A stretch of 64,000 nucleotides of DNA from Beroe ovata (GCA_946803715.1 CAMPET010000043.1:167446-231445); one strand, 5' to 3'; shown: positions 48,829 through 61,142, counted from the first letter of the stretch. The notes: generated by a model not told the origin, from the sequence alone. Program-made: numbers and translations.

Positions 48829-50970
48829 ATGGAGATTACACCCACAGAGTATGACGTCATTGTTATTGGAACAGGAGTTACAGAGTGTATTATAGCTGCA
48901 GCTTGCTCCAGAGTCGGTGAGTATAGAATCATGGGTGTCTATAATATCCATAGTCCATGAAGTAGTGTTGTCAGCATAATTGGGCGTCAATATACTTTTG
49001 GTGTCAATATACTATTGGTGTCAATAAACTAATGGTGTCCATATGTTATTGGTGTCAAGATACTAATGGCGTCAAAATACGATTAGCAACTGTTGAATGT
49101 TGACACCAGCTTGACTGATGATGACGTTGTTAACAACTGTGTTTTTGCAGGTAAAACTGTTCTCCACATTGATTCTAACCCGTTCTATGGCGAGCAGTGG
49201 GCATCGTTCACTCTGGCCGGTCTTGAGCGATCTGTCGATGAAATACCAGTATCAGACAGCTCGGGGTCACTCAAATACACTCATTTTCTCGAAAACCTGT
49301 CGTTCCAAACTGTTGTAACTGATGATCAACCAGACAGAGATCAAACCTCACCTAGTTCTAATCAACCGGAGCCCAATCAATCCGTCCACTTAGAGCCTCT
49401 CTCACCTGATGAATCATTAACTCATGTTTCTCAAGAAGCACAGCCTGAAACTGCCAAAACCCCAGTAGAAATTGAACCAGTTCCCGAAAAGCGCCGCTGG
49501 ACCCTGGAGAAATTCAACAGGTCAAAACGGCGGGTAAACATCGACATCACCCCCAAGATGTGTTACAGTGACGGGCCTATGGTCCACCTCCTGCGGGACT
49601 CCAACTGTTCCCGGTACCTGGAATTCCGGGCTGTAAACCGGAGTCTCCTCCCGTGGGATGGGGAGGTGATACAAGCACCTTGTAACCGTGAACAGGTTTT
49701 CAACTGTAAACAACTCCGGGTCCTGGAGAAGAGGATCATGATGAAGTTTGTCAGCTGGGCACTGGAAGTGGAGGAGGGAGGGGAGGAGTGGGCGGAGTGG
49801 GGGGAGAGGGGGGAGGAGGAGTTGTACCGGCATTTCAAACTGTCGGACACTCTGGTTAAGTTGGTGAGAGCATCTCTTGTTACATCCACCAGGGAGCGGG
49901 GAGTTTCAGCTCATGATGCGGTGCGGGCTATCAAACATTACCTCAAGAATGTCGGGATTTACGGTAGTATGCCGTTTATATGTCCGGTTTATGGGTCAGG
50001 TGAACTGCCACAGTCATTCGCTCGGTTTAGTGCGGTGTTTGGGAGTGTCTACGTGTTGGAGATGGGAGTTTCCGATCTGAACTTTGACGAGAATGACCAG
50101 TTTTCGGGAGTTAAGCTTGGGAATGGCCAGGTGATATCGGGGAAGTTCTGTGTGATATCACCCAACTACACCACCACTCCTACCCAGCCTGGTGATCAGA
50201 GTGTGGTGAGAGTGTCCCATGCTGTCTACCTCACGGATTCCTCCATCAAACCCACTACCAGGGTAGAGGAACAGGATGACATATCAGTTCTCCATGTCAT
50301 GGCGGGTTACGCGGGTAATGTGCGGGCTGTGACCGGGTATGAGTATGGACCGAGGAGTTGTCTACCGTCGGAGGATATGTACATGGTGCACCTGCTCACC
50401 CCTGCGGGAAGTAATGACCCGGTGTCCGATCTTGACAGAGTAGCTACAACACTGACAGGTAGTGTGACAGTCCTCCACAAGACATTCTTTACAACGCTAA
50501 TGTCGAGGGAGGAAGGGGGCCGGGAACCACCACGGTTAGAGAGGAATGTTATTCGTACCTCCCGTCCCGTGTTCAATGCCGGGTACAGGGAGTCTATTGA
50601 GGAGGCTAGGACGGCGTTCTCTCTGATGTACCCGGGGGAGGAGTGGCTACCAACAGCCCCCAATCCGGAGGATATAAAGTGGCCGGATGAAGAGGAGGAT
50701 CAGTCAGAGGTAGGTCCCGAGGTGAGTCCCGGTGTTGGTCCCGGTGTAGGTCCCGATGTCGGTCCCGATGTCGGTCCCGGTGTTGGTCCCGGTGTAGGTC
50801 CCGATGTCGGTCCCGATGTGGGTCCCGGTGTTGGTCCCGGTGTAGGACCAGATATGGGTTGCGAGGTGACAGAGACTGGGGAAGTGGGGCAGTTGGATGA
50901 GCAGACTTCTGGAGACACTTTGAGAACTGAGATTAGGGAGGGTGATGGTGTTGGAGAAGTGAGTTCGTGA
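48829..50970 (+). CDS. CHM: Rab escort protein (REP), copy 2
   Basis: Exons 48829-48916 and 49151-50970 encode about 635 residues. The protein matches copy 1 throughout (for example S/N in NFDENDQFSG, K/R in WGERGEEELYRHF) with a few percent difference and the same start context after ATTACTAG. The C-terminus is longer because a GP(D/G)V repeat has expanded to about 13 units. All conserved REP regions are intact, so function should be unaffected. It is the second haplotype or a very recent duplicate of the 36668-38726 gene. Confidence 0.92.
50711..50855 (+). repeat. 12-bp coding minisatellite (GPDV/GPGV) in REP copy 2
   Basis: GGTCCCGATGTC and GGTCCCGGTGTT or GTA alternate in pairs for about 12-13 units, encoding GPDV and GPGV tetrads. 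Copy 1 has only about four tetrads at 38566-38616. Exact period-24 pairing suggests recent expansion by slippage or unequal exchange. Confidence 0.85.
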
Positions 50971-51365
50971 GGGGATTTATTTTGTGACTTGATCTAGATT
51001 TAATGATTCTGTTTAAATGTGATCTGACGTCAGTAATTGTAAATCGATGTTTAGCGTAAGTCAAGAAAAGTTTTCTTATGATGGGACCTTATTTGTGTTT
51101 TTCAAGTGTTGTTAAGTGGTAATTGATTCTTGATTCGCTATAATTATTTGATTCCGTTCATTGAACTTTCTTCATTAACTGAGCTTCCAACTGTATCATG
51201 GTGACTCAATGATACCAGGTATCACGGACTCATCCCTAGTATCCAGTGTACCATTCATTGTGCGAAGTGCAATATTTTGCGCCAGAAGCACTAACCAGTA
51301 ACTAACATATTACTCCATCCAAGGTATGCAATGAAGCAGACATGAACTACATGGAATGAATGATA

Positions 51366-52615
51366 ATGAGTGCTCTAGGTTTCAAGTCCCTGGTTGCCAT
51401 GGGAACTGGTGTAATGGTCGGAATCCTGGCTGTGAGTAACTGTACAGTGTTCACTGCAAATTTCGCAGCCCACTACGTATTCCTATATTGACCCTTAAAC
51501 GCCTTCGGCCCCGACAACTTGGTTACATAAGCATAGTACTCTGATTAATATCTGTCGATGACACCGTACCCAGCACCTGATGATACAATGACACCACGTT
51601 ACTCCTCCAGACACACCGTATCTATGGTAACTACCCCCTACTTGGTATGGTCCTGGAAATACCCCCTGACCTCGAGGGGGACCCCAGGGATGGGCAACCC
51701 GTGTTCAGGATTAAATCACGTGCTGAGATATGTGCCCACGTGAGTTTCATCACCAACCCCAGAAATCGCGCTGAAAAGAAAGATATTTCTTTTTCAATTC
51801 TTTCAATTGATGGAAATGAGTTGACCTTTCAAGAACTTAAGTTTAAGGGCATTATTGATTTTCAAGCATAATTCAGCAAAATATTCAATGTTTAAAACGA
51901 TGATACTTCTCAGGTTGAAAAATACAATAAACGAGAAATCGATGTCCCCACAAAAAGTAGAGATGAATACCTCACGGACATCAAAGTTTGGGCAGATAAC
52001 GTTGACAGGAATAATGATCGGAAGACTGCCGAAGTTTGGGCTAAGATAGAGACATACGGATTGGGGGTAACTCTACTACACAGAATGGGATTCAAACACC
52101 TCGATGATGTGAAATATGACACAACCGAGGGGTTCAGAGAGATCAGTTCTGAGAGGAGTGGCGCTAGTTTTGGAACAGTGGTACCGTTTACTACCCCGAT
52201 AAGTTCACCTTCCAACGTGCAGTCACGTGATTCTGAACAGTCACGTGATTCTGAACAGTCACGTGATTCTGAACAGTCACGCGATTCTGAACATTCACGT
52301 GACTCTGAACAGTCACGTGATTCTGAACAGTCACGTCACTCTGAACTGTCACGTGATTCTGAACTGTCACGTGATTCTGAACAGTCACGTGACTCTGAAC
52401 ATTCACGTGATTCTGAACTGTCACGTGATTCTGAACTGTCACGTGACCAGCACACAGATGTCAGTGAATGTGATACTCGATCGTCTAAGGAGGGATCCAC
52501 AACAGAATCTGTGGTGAACATAAGTGACATTCATCATCAGGAAGATAGAACTGTGGAGAGTGTGAAGTGCATGGACAGCTCCTCGAGGTCAGGGGAAAGT
52601 GATGCTGCTGACTGA
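51366..52615 (+). CDS. Unknown gene X, copy 2
   Basis: Exons 51366-51431, 51611-51739 and 51914-52615 give about 298 residues. It is the same protein as copy 1 with an intact frame and the same splice sites. The main difference is the SRDSEQ-type array, 13 units here against eight, and an inserted DVSEC after it. One residue changes in the membrane segment (MGTGVMVGILA against MGAGVMVGILA). Confidence 0.6.
52220..52449 (+). repeat. 18-bp coding repeat, 13 units, in gene X copy 2
   Basis: Units encode SRDSEQ, SRDSEH and SRDSEL; the order of Q, H and L forms suggests a block SRDSEQ-SRDSEH-SRDSEL was itself copied. Most units keep TCACGTGA. The minus strand also stays open across the array in two frames, a consequence of the 18-base period. 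Confidence 0.9.
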
Positions 52616-52838
52616 GTCCTGCACGTCTTCTCTATTTTGTAAAGCACCTGCAAACGGTTCAGATGTAACCATTATGAAGACCAATCTGGATGAATATTAT
52701 CCAATTGTATGAAATTTTTATCCGATTTGTTATTACTCTTATTTTTGGAGTGATCACTCCAATTATACTCTTCAGTTGATCGTTTTAGCATTTTTCATTC
52801 CATTTTTCTTCCACTCTTGGACGAATCCCCCTTCTAGA

Positions 52839-53791
52839 ATGGCAGTTTGTATTGCTGTCCTAACCAAGGACAACTGTCCACTCTACCTTGTGTGTGACAA
52901 GAAGGAGGAATCTCTCAAAATGAACTTCCTCGTTCACACGTCTATTGATGTTATTGAGGAGAAGTTGAACTCGACAAAAGCTGCCAACGACCCTAGGTAA
53001 GCCGGAGAGTGAAGAGTGGAGATCATCCTGGTTTACATTGTCGATCACAGATCTGCATGCGTTCACTAACTCTAAGATCTCTGCAAAGCTCAGTATCACA
53101 GTAACACGCCGTCAAATTGCGGTGTTCCAGCCATCTCACTACATTGAACTACGGCACTTGTCTCCATTTTCACCTCACCTCACCTCACACACGTTCACTC
53201 CAACGCACACACGTTCACTTCACATCAGCTGTGAGTATTCGTGTAACCTCACCCTGACCCTGACCCTCTCCCATAGGGACGTGTATCTAGGACAGCTGTA
53301 TCCCAACGAGGATTACAGGATATTCGGATATGTTACAAATACCAAGATAAAATTCGTGGTACTGGAGGCAGTGAGTCACCCTATCAAGGTTTGTCCAACA
53401 ACTATGTTCGTAACATAGTAGTTAATAAGGGAATCTGGAATAACCCATGTATTTCACCATTACATTTCACATTAGACAGTGCCACATTGTTGTCAGTCAA
53501 TGACCACTGACCAGTTGCATTTCTCCAAATACGCCGTTAACGTACCCTGAGAGCCCCTAAATGCACCCTATAAGAGTATAAGGACCCGATTATATACGTA
53601 TATTTTCCTTGTACCGCATTTCTTCTTCCCAGGATGGCGAGATAAGAGACTTGTTCAGTCGTATACACAGTGCGTACATAGCGCTGGTGTGCAACCCGTT
53701 CTACAACCCTGGGGAACCAATCACAAGTGTTCCCTTCACCAAGACGATGACCTCACTGTTACGGGGGAGGTACCTTGCTGCTGGGTCATGA
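52839..53791 (+). CDS. TRAPPC2L: TRAPPC2L, copy 2
   Basis: Exons 52839-52996, 53277-53388 and 53633-53791 have the same lengths as in copy 1 (158, 112 and 159 bases) and appear to encode the same 142-residue protein. Introns differ by indels. The AG one base before the start codon is conserved (CCTTCTAG, then A, then ATG) while the upstream 60 bases have changed, which supports a functional acceptor. Confidence 0.95.
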
Positions 53792-53826
53792 TGTCATCAT
53801 GGCAACAATGTGGTCATGTTAACATT

Positions 53827-54000
53827 GTTACCATGGTAACGCTGTGGTTATGTTAACATTATTACCATCGTAACGCTGTTACCATGACCACACTGTTACG
53901 GGGGAGGTACCAGACTACTGGGTCATGATGATACGCCTACTCCGAGGGGGTTACGACACATTTGCCATGGTAACGCTGAAAACATTGTTACCATGGTAAT
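53827..54000. promoter_or_regulatory. X-box palindromes downstream of TRAPPC2L copy 2
   Basis: GTTACCATGGTAAC (53827-53840), TTGCCATGGTAAC (53962-53974) and GTTACCATGGTAAT (53987-54000), with degenerate copies between. The region from 54001 to 54796 is otherwise AT-rich and without a recognisable gene, apart from the CRE/E-box cluster around 54526-54570. Confidence 0.55.
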
Positions 54001-54796
54001 GTTACGTGGGCGGTACCTTGCTGCTGGGTCATGCAATACCGTTACTCCAGGGGACGGGGTTTAGTAGTCTGATGGTTGAGGGTGAGGACTGAGGTTCTTG
54101 ACATACTAACGCGATGTAGCATCTTTCTACAGTAACTTTTGAGTTTTTAGACATAGCATCGAGATAGTGATTGGGTAATGAGTTGATAGTACAGGTACCT
54201 AATTTAGATGATTAATTCTGTGCTTCAACTTTTTAAATTTTCATTCTTATTGTTCTGATTGATTGATATAAAGCTGAGCTGCCTACCTTTTAAGTTTCTG
54301 ACGATCATTTCAAATTTCAACTATTATAGAAATAGAAGTAAATTATAGAATTAAAAGTAATCTGTTCCCAAAATCTCATTTCTATAACCCACCATCCCTC
54401 ATAGCATCATGGTCGCTGAATGATGTCTCCCTCCCTTCATCGCATACTCTCTTCACCTGGGCTGAGTATATCTCTAAGTCGGAGTGTAATCTGTCCTCCC
54501 ACCTCCACATGCAACCAGCGTAACGTGACGTCACCCAGACACGTGACGTCAACCGCAGGTGGTCACGTGATGCGGTCCCAATTAGTTATCAGCCGGCAGC
54601 TCTCAGACCAGGCAGACCGATCGAGAGGCGAGTGTATAATACAGGGGAATACAACATTATGATGTGTGATCAGTGAGTGTGGCTCAACAATGAGTGATGA
54701 GTCACTCTCAGTCTCACTGTTGAAGTGTGCGGGTGAGGGATCACACTCACTCACGCATGAGTGATTGAGATTGATACCTCACTCGCATCCTTCTAG

Positions 54797-55222
54797 TTTT
54801 CAGCTGACATTCTCAGCATTTGAGGTCGCATCATCAGTAATTCTCAACCTAGTTTTTGCTCTGAGTGACATAAACTCATCATCAGATAACGGTATCCGAC
54901 ACCTGAAGCCGAGACATTACTACGAAAATCAGAAGAAGCTGTTCAACAATCCCCAGTTTTTCGACACCCCTGTCCTCATGATACACTGCCAGTGGACTGA
55001 CTTTGCAGTGTCCCTCCATGAACCAGACAAGTGAGTTGTAATCACTTAACATTGGTGTCAACATTGTCATGTCATGACATTGACGCCGGTCAGCTGTCTC
55101 TGCGAAACATGCCTCACTTTCTCCATGGATACTTCTATCCTCTCCGGAAATATCTGTCTCGAATATGTCTCGAATTGTACATTTTCAATATTCTGTATAA
55201 TGTTTTCCTCCAGGTTGGATGA
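54797..55222 (+). pseudogene. Fragment of gene Y ending at an N seam
   Basis: Exon 1 of gene Y (54797-55030) and the following intron, in the version found at 43212-43637. It stops at the N at 55223 a few bases into exon 2, and the other variant of the whole region then starts at 55224. Confidence 0.75.
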
Positions 55223-55323
55223 NTCTCCCTCCCTTCATCGCATACTCTCTTCACCCGGGCTGAGTATATCTCTAAGTCGGAGTGTACTCAGTCCTACCAC
55301 CTCCACATGTAACCAGCGTAACG

Positions 55324-55380
55324 TGACGTCACTCAGTCACGTGACGTCACCCAGACACGTGACGTCACTCAGTCACGTGA
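55324..55380. promoter_or_regulatory. Expanded CRE/E-box cluster upstream of gene Y copy 2
   Basis: TGACGTCA at 55324-55331, TCACGTGACGTCA at 55337-55349, CACGTGACGTCA at 55355-55366 and TCACGTGA at 55373-55380: three overlapping composite sites with an 18-base period (GTCACTCAGTCACGTGAC). The other haplotype has fewer. Confidence 0.55.
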
Positions 55381-55619
55381 TGCGGTCCCGGCCTTGTTAT
55401 AGTCCGCACTTAGTTATCAGCCGGCAGCTCTCAGACCAGGCAGACCGATCGAGAGGCGAGTGTATAATACAACAATTCATTATGATGTGTGATCAGTGAG
55501 TGTGGCTCAACAATGAATGATGAGTCACTCTCAGTCTCACTGTTGAAGTGTACGGGTGAGGGATCACACTCACTCACGCATGAGTGATTGAGACTGATAC
55601 CTCACTCGCACACTTCTAG

Positions 55620-56195
55620 TTTTAAGCTGACATTCGCAACATTTAGGTCGCATCATCAGCAATTAATATTTGCACTGAGTGACATAAACTCATCATCAGA
55701 TAACGGTATCCGACACCTGAAGCCGAGACATTACTATGAAAATCAGAAGAAGCTGTTCAACAATCCCCAATTTTTCGACACCCCTGTCCTCATGATACAC
55801 TGCCAGTGGACTGACTTTGCAGTGTCCCTCCATGAACCAGACAAGTGAGTTGTAATCACTTAACATTGGTGTCAACATTGTCATGTCATGACATTGACGC
55901 CGGTCAGCTGTCTCTGCGAAACATGCCTCACTTTCTCCATGGATACTTCTATCCTCTCCGGAAATATCTGTCTCGAATATGTCTCGAATTGTACATTTTC
56001 AATATTCTGTATAATGTTTTCCTCCAGGTTGGATGAACTGGACTGTTTCTGGTCTTGTTTCCCGTCTGATCTGCAGATTTACGGGTCTCACCAACGTAAA
56101 GAGAGTGAGTATGAACAGCAGACCGTGTTGTATTTACTTTTCACTTCTTTCCTGTCTGCCATCTTCTCTATTCCTCCCGCTTCACACTTATTATC

Positions 56196-56232
<37 letters not shown>

Positions 56233-56556
56233 TGAACTGCATACAGCAATAATTGCTTTCAATTCCAATATTTTCCACAATTTCTCCTGCACTGTGCAGC
56301 ATATTCTGATCATCCCTCCCCTATTTCGAGTCATCGACCCAACTCAAATTCAACAACACGTTCATTGTGATCGATATGCTCCTCACTATTCTTATTTCCA
56401 GAGAAAACAATCCAGCTGATCATGGCTCGTGCTAGAGTAGCAATGAAGGAACATGGCAGTAAAAACTGGAGGATTGTGTTTAAAGGTCACCAGAGGAAGT
56501 CATTGATCACGGCACTGGAATACTTCAACAAGAAATGGGAATTCAACTTCCTCAGG
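55620..56556 (+). CDS. Unknown gene Y, partial, copy 2
   Basis: Exons at about 55620-55844, 56030-56106 and 56402-56556 encode the same three blocks as copy 1, with E-to-H in MKEHGSKNWR and few other changes. The 5' part of exon 1 carries several indels relative to copy 1 that shift the frame and then restore it, which suggests that the true coding part begins near FALSDINSS. A (CAA)n tract lies in the second intron. As in copy 1, the continuation after FNFLR is not found. Confidence 0.5.
56195..56232. repeat. CAA trinucleotide microsatellite
   Basis: Twelve CAA units in an intron of gene Y copy 2, together with about 85 extra bases absent from the matching intron of copy 1 (near 43720). Confidence 0.9.
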
Positions 56557-56690
56557 TGAATTTAATGATAACCAAGTAAATTTTTCATGGTTATCTCAAG
56601 AGAGTCGGAGTAACTCCCCCCCCCTCTACTTGAGGATGATGAAGTATCTTGCAAGTGATTGCTCCATTATTTTCTTACCTGTTTTGTGGA

Positions 56691-57071
56691 GCAACATTTG
56701 GAGAGGGGTTATGTTTAAGAGTCGCATAGTTACTACGAATTTGAAGGAAATTTCTGGTATTCCTCTGATTGCGAACTCAGACAATGAAACAGTGGTTAGA
56801 CTTTAATTGAAGAAAATACTTTCAATGTACAACATCATCTTCAGTCACCTATTGAATATTTTGGTTAAAAATAGAATAAACTAAATACTGATCAGAAATA
56901 AGATTATGTCAAAACTCTGAGAATAGTCTACATACTAGTAACAAGAACACATACTATTTACACGATCAAAATACTACACAATATACACATATACACCATA
57001 ATTCTACATACCTATGATATCTAAACCTGTTAAACTGGATTGAAACACACGCTGGAGTCTAGACGAGGTAC
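56691..57071. other. Copy-specific segment ending at an N seam
   Basis: After matching copy 1 up to TTACCTGTTTTGTG, the sequence changes completely for about 380 bases and returns to the shared sequence after the N at 57072. The segment is AT-rich with no recognisable gene. It ends in GAAACACACGCTGGAGTC, and could be one end of an inserted element or a misjoined contig. Confidence 0.5.
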
Positions 57072-57830
57072 NCACCCGATTTTTTTTCTTGAATCATGCC
57101 AAAAATTTTGGATCTCCATATCCTTCTGCGAGCTGGAAGTGACACCTGATAAGTGGTTCTGCACCGCACCATCACGCCCAAAACATGGTTATTATTCTAC
57201 GCTCAAAAGAGCGATGTTCCAGCTATATAGTGGGAATCCTTGCACCCTCCTCAATTCTCGAAGATATAAAAAGCTCCTTTTTATTTATATTAGAAGGGTT
57301 TTGCTTCGATTCCAGCAGCTGTACATCGTTTAGAGCGAGATCCTGCTCAAGTACTGAATAGGGGAGAAACTCAGGAAAGTTTTCACATTGGCCTATCGGA
57401 TTCATTAATCTTTTAAACCTCAGACTCATACTTTGTGAAAGAAAAGTTAGAAAAAAATTCCTTTTGGTCATTTTTCATTTCTGATGAAATCGCCCGCTTT
57501 CAGCTCGTGACTCAACCAGAGAAATGCACTCGGACCTGTGGTCTTCATGCATTATTTTTATAGAGAATTCTATTATTACGGTTTTATAATAAAGCTCATT
57601 ATACTTAAATTTGGTTTCCATTCGGTCTGGAACGCGTACATTTTCAGTATTCATTGCATTAGGTAATATTCATTGGGTAGAGAGTACGCATTCTCGCGTT
57701 TTTTAAATTGCATGCTCCGCTATATATGAGGTATAAAATTAGAATTTTTGAGCAACTGGAAGTCAGACGTAAAGTCCATAGCTACGCTGCAAATTTCGTC
57801 GCTAAACTCAAATCACGACCGGATTGTGCT

Positions 57831-60800
57831 ATGATTTACACAATCATATTAATCAGCATTCTGTTACTGGAAATTCAAAATACTACGTCAAGTGAGTTCA
57901 GCTGTTCTAAGATCTGAGAATCAAACACTTTTCCTTTTCGAGAACAATCAATTCCTGATGGCTGAAATTCCTGATGGCTGAAATTTTCAGATAATGTTGA
58001 TTGTCAACTGACGGAGTATGGAGGCTTCATGAAGAGAGTTTGTACACATAGAAACGGAAAAATATTCTTCCAGTGCTTCAATCACGATACATACTATGAA
58101 GCCTTCTACATGGAGAGCATCTGTCCCGGAGACGAACATTTCTACCAGTTATGTGGCCTGTCTGATTATATTACTGCATATCGGGGAGAATCCAAGAAAA
58201 ATGTACTTGGAACATTATGTGGCGATTTTCTCTGCAAGACGAATGATGAAGGAGTGCTTCACGGTGCGTATCATTTCTCTGAACTAAGATGCAATGGGAT
58301 GTATGACTGTGTGAACACGGGCCTAGATGAGGAAGGCTGTGATCATGCTGACGGCAAGGATTACAAATTCTTATCAAATGGTGACAAATTTGAATCGGAT
58401 CTCTTTTGTAATGACATGTGTGATGCTCCTGAATGTGAAGATGAAGCCAAGTGCAATGGGTTCCGCTACGGGTTACATTGCAAGGGAATTTGGACTTGGT
58501 ATTTCTATGGAGTTATGGCTTATATTAACCCAAGGTTGATGTGCGTTGGCTCGGCACAATGTATAGACAAAGAGGATGAGATATCGAGCTGTGGAGCGGA
58601 CCAGGGTGATGAGCTTTGTCACAGGGAGAACTTCGAATACTCACGGTACATCAGCTTGAAACCCTCCATGAGGTGCTCTGTCCCACCTGACACAGGAGGC
58701 GCTATCTGTGACAATTTCATAGATCAGACTAACTGTAGTGACGTGGAGAGAGTCGCTTTCTCCTGTTCAGTGGGAGGCCACCAGACAACCATATCGAGAT
58801 ACATTGTCTGTAGGAATGGTGGTTCGGATCACCTGTGTGATGATAATTTGGAGAACTGGTGCGAATCAGTGACACCAAGGTGCTACATCCATAAGCACAG
58901 GATTTGTGATCACAACTCTGACTGTGCCGACCTGCGTGACGAGGTGAATGAAATGTGTTCACAAGTCACTGAAAAAACATGCAGTAGACGAGGAAGGCCG
59001 GGAACAGATCTACCGATACCAGTTTCTTGGCTCATGGATGATTTCATCGACTGTTTGGACGGTGAGGATGAGAATAGCACACTTTGGGTAACCTGTGGAT
59101 CGGGGATTGCGAAAAGGTTTGTGCCGGAAACCGGATATCACCTTTGCCGTGATGTGTTTCTTTGTCAACATGGATATGTTGAGACGACATTCCTCTGTGA
59201 TGGGGTTGAAAGTTGTGGGTCTGAAAATCCTGTGTGCTCTGTGTCGAGGAGTTTTCCAGATATCTATACCAGTCTACAGGTATTTGAACTTCAGGGTGAT
59301 GTAAGACGTTACAGCATGTTTTTCTGTGCTAAAGGATTGTCAAGCATAGTCAACCTCGAAAATGTTATGTGCATAGAGCAATCTTTTCGATACCCAAGGC
59401 ACAATGTTCTTGGATTAAACGACAGAAAGTTGGTCTTACCACTAGGAGCGCGATCATGTGATCATCTGTTTGGAGAAAACTATGTTTTTATGAGCTGCAA
59501 CAGCTACCTGCACTTGTGTGAGAATTCGATATGCCCTCTCAATGACGAATTTCCTCACCACGATTCGTGTTCTTCCGATCTTCAGCAAAGAATAAAGACT
59601 TATGCTAGTGGCAAAAATCCCTACATAACCTTTCTTATGAGGAAGGATCACGGATCATATGGGAATGAGAATTTTGTTTGTGATCACAAAACGAAATGCG
59701 TTGCCTTTTCGAAAATCTGTGATCTCATTCTTGACTGTAATGATGGCACAGACGAATCGAATTGCACCAATCACTTCATGTGTTCCAGTAATGATCAACT
59801 CATCCCTAAGACCCAGAAGTGTGACGGCGAATACAATTGTTTAGACCTGTCGGATGAATGTAATGAGCAATGCTCCAAAGAAGTACTTGATAGCATGGGT
59901 AAAAAGATCACAGCTTGGTCCTTTGGGTTGTCAGCAACCCTGACTAACGCAGTTGCACTGATAAAGAATACACTCAGTGCAAGAAAGACTAAAAACTATA
60001 GAACCCTTGAAAACAGAACATATGTAACAATTGTCAACTTGGGTGACCTGATGATAGGCATCTATCTCTTGACATTGGCATATGTGGATAGTTTCCTCGG
60101 CCACGGGTATTGCTTCGAACAGACTCTTTGGCTTTCTGACAAGAAATGTTCCTTGTTTGGCATTCTAAATACAGCTGGATGCCTACTGTCTGTATTCTCC
60201 ATGACGATTTTGAGTTTAATCCGAGTAAAGACCATTAGAAATTCACTGCGTGAGACTTCAACTCTAACCAATAAGAAGTTTCTACTTTTAATCCTACAAG
60301 TAGTCGTTGTCATGTCAATATCCACTTTCATAGCAACTTTCCCTCTGTCTCCCCATGTAGAAGATTTCTTTGTCAATGGTCAATTCTATGACCCGCGTGA
60401 GAAGATTTTTATAGGATTTCCAAATAAAGCTGATCATCTCAATGTGATAACTCGGTACTATGGGAGGATGCAGAAGAAAGAACTAAAGTGGAGACTAATC
60501 AACGAACTCGTGGATGGTATGTTTTCAGCGGACTATGGGGGTCTAAAGAAAAGGAGGCTGGATTTCTATGGGAATGATGGTACATGTATGTTCAAGTATT
60601 TCGTAAAAACTACTGATCCACAGAAAGAATTTGTATGGGGTATACTGCTTTGCAACTTGGTATGCTTCTTTATCATCACTGCGTCATACATAGCCATAGC
60701 AGGCATATCAATGAACTCGTCAACTACCCTTGGTGAAAGGTTCATGAAAAGACAACGAGCTACTCAGAAGAAGATAACTGCTATAATTTTGACAGATTGT

Positions 60801-61142
60801 CTCTGCTGGATTCCCTTCATAATCGTGTGCATACTGCACTCACTTGAGGTTTTCGATGCTACAGAATGGTACTCAGTTTTCTCTGTCATGATATTGCCCC
60901 TCAACTCAGTGATAAACCCGCTGCTCTATGGAGATGCGATTGCCGAAATAAGTGATGTCATCGACAGATGTTTGAAAGCTCTGAATTCCACGAATGGCAA
61001 TAGAGTGGTGAATATTGAAATGGTTGATGTGGTGACTTCCCCTGGAGGTCTGAGATCTGATGCAAGTGACATCATATGTCTTTCCAGAATAAAACCACGC
61101 GTAGCCTCAAGCATCCAAGACGATATGAACCCTAAGAACTGA
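57831..61142 (+). CDS. LDLa-repeat rhodopsin-class 7TM receptor (LGR/GRL101-related), full-length copy
   Basis: Exon 1 (57831-57891) encodes a signal peptide (MIYTIILISILLLEIQ); exon 2 (57991-61142) holds the rest, 1070 residues in all. Residues to about 655 are Cys-rich with several LDL-receptor class A repeats, clearest in CYIHKHRICDHNSDCADLRDE, CVAFSKICDLILDCNDGTDE and LIPKTQKCDGEYNCLDLSDE; others are degenerate. No leucine-rich repeats are seen. The 7TM part starts near residue 665: TM2 has NLGDLMIGIYLL, a hallmark of the LGR/relaxin-receptor/GRL101 clade; TM3 lies around SMTILSLIRVKTI; TM6 has CWIPFIIV; TM7 has NSVINPLLYGD (NPxxY). It should be a plasma-membrane G-protein-coupled receptor for an unknown ligand. 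The mature N-terminus contains YGGFMKR near residue 30. Confidence 0.9.

Noticed and set aside
52191-52530. Overlapping open frames on both strands across the gene X repeat
   Set aside because: An 18-base period without stops keeps several frames open; only the + frame continues into conserved sequence on both sides.
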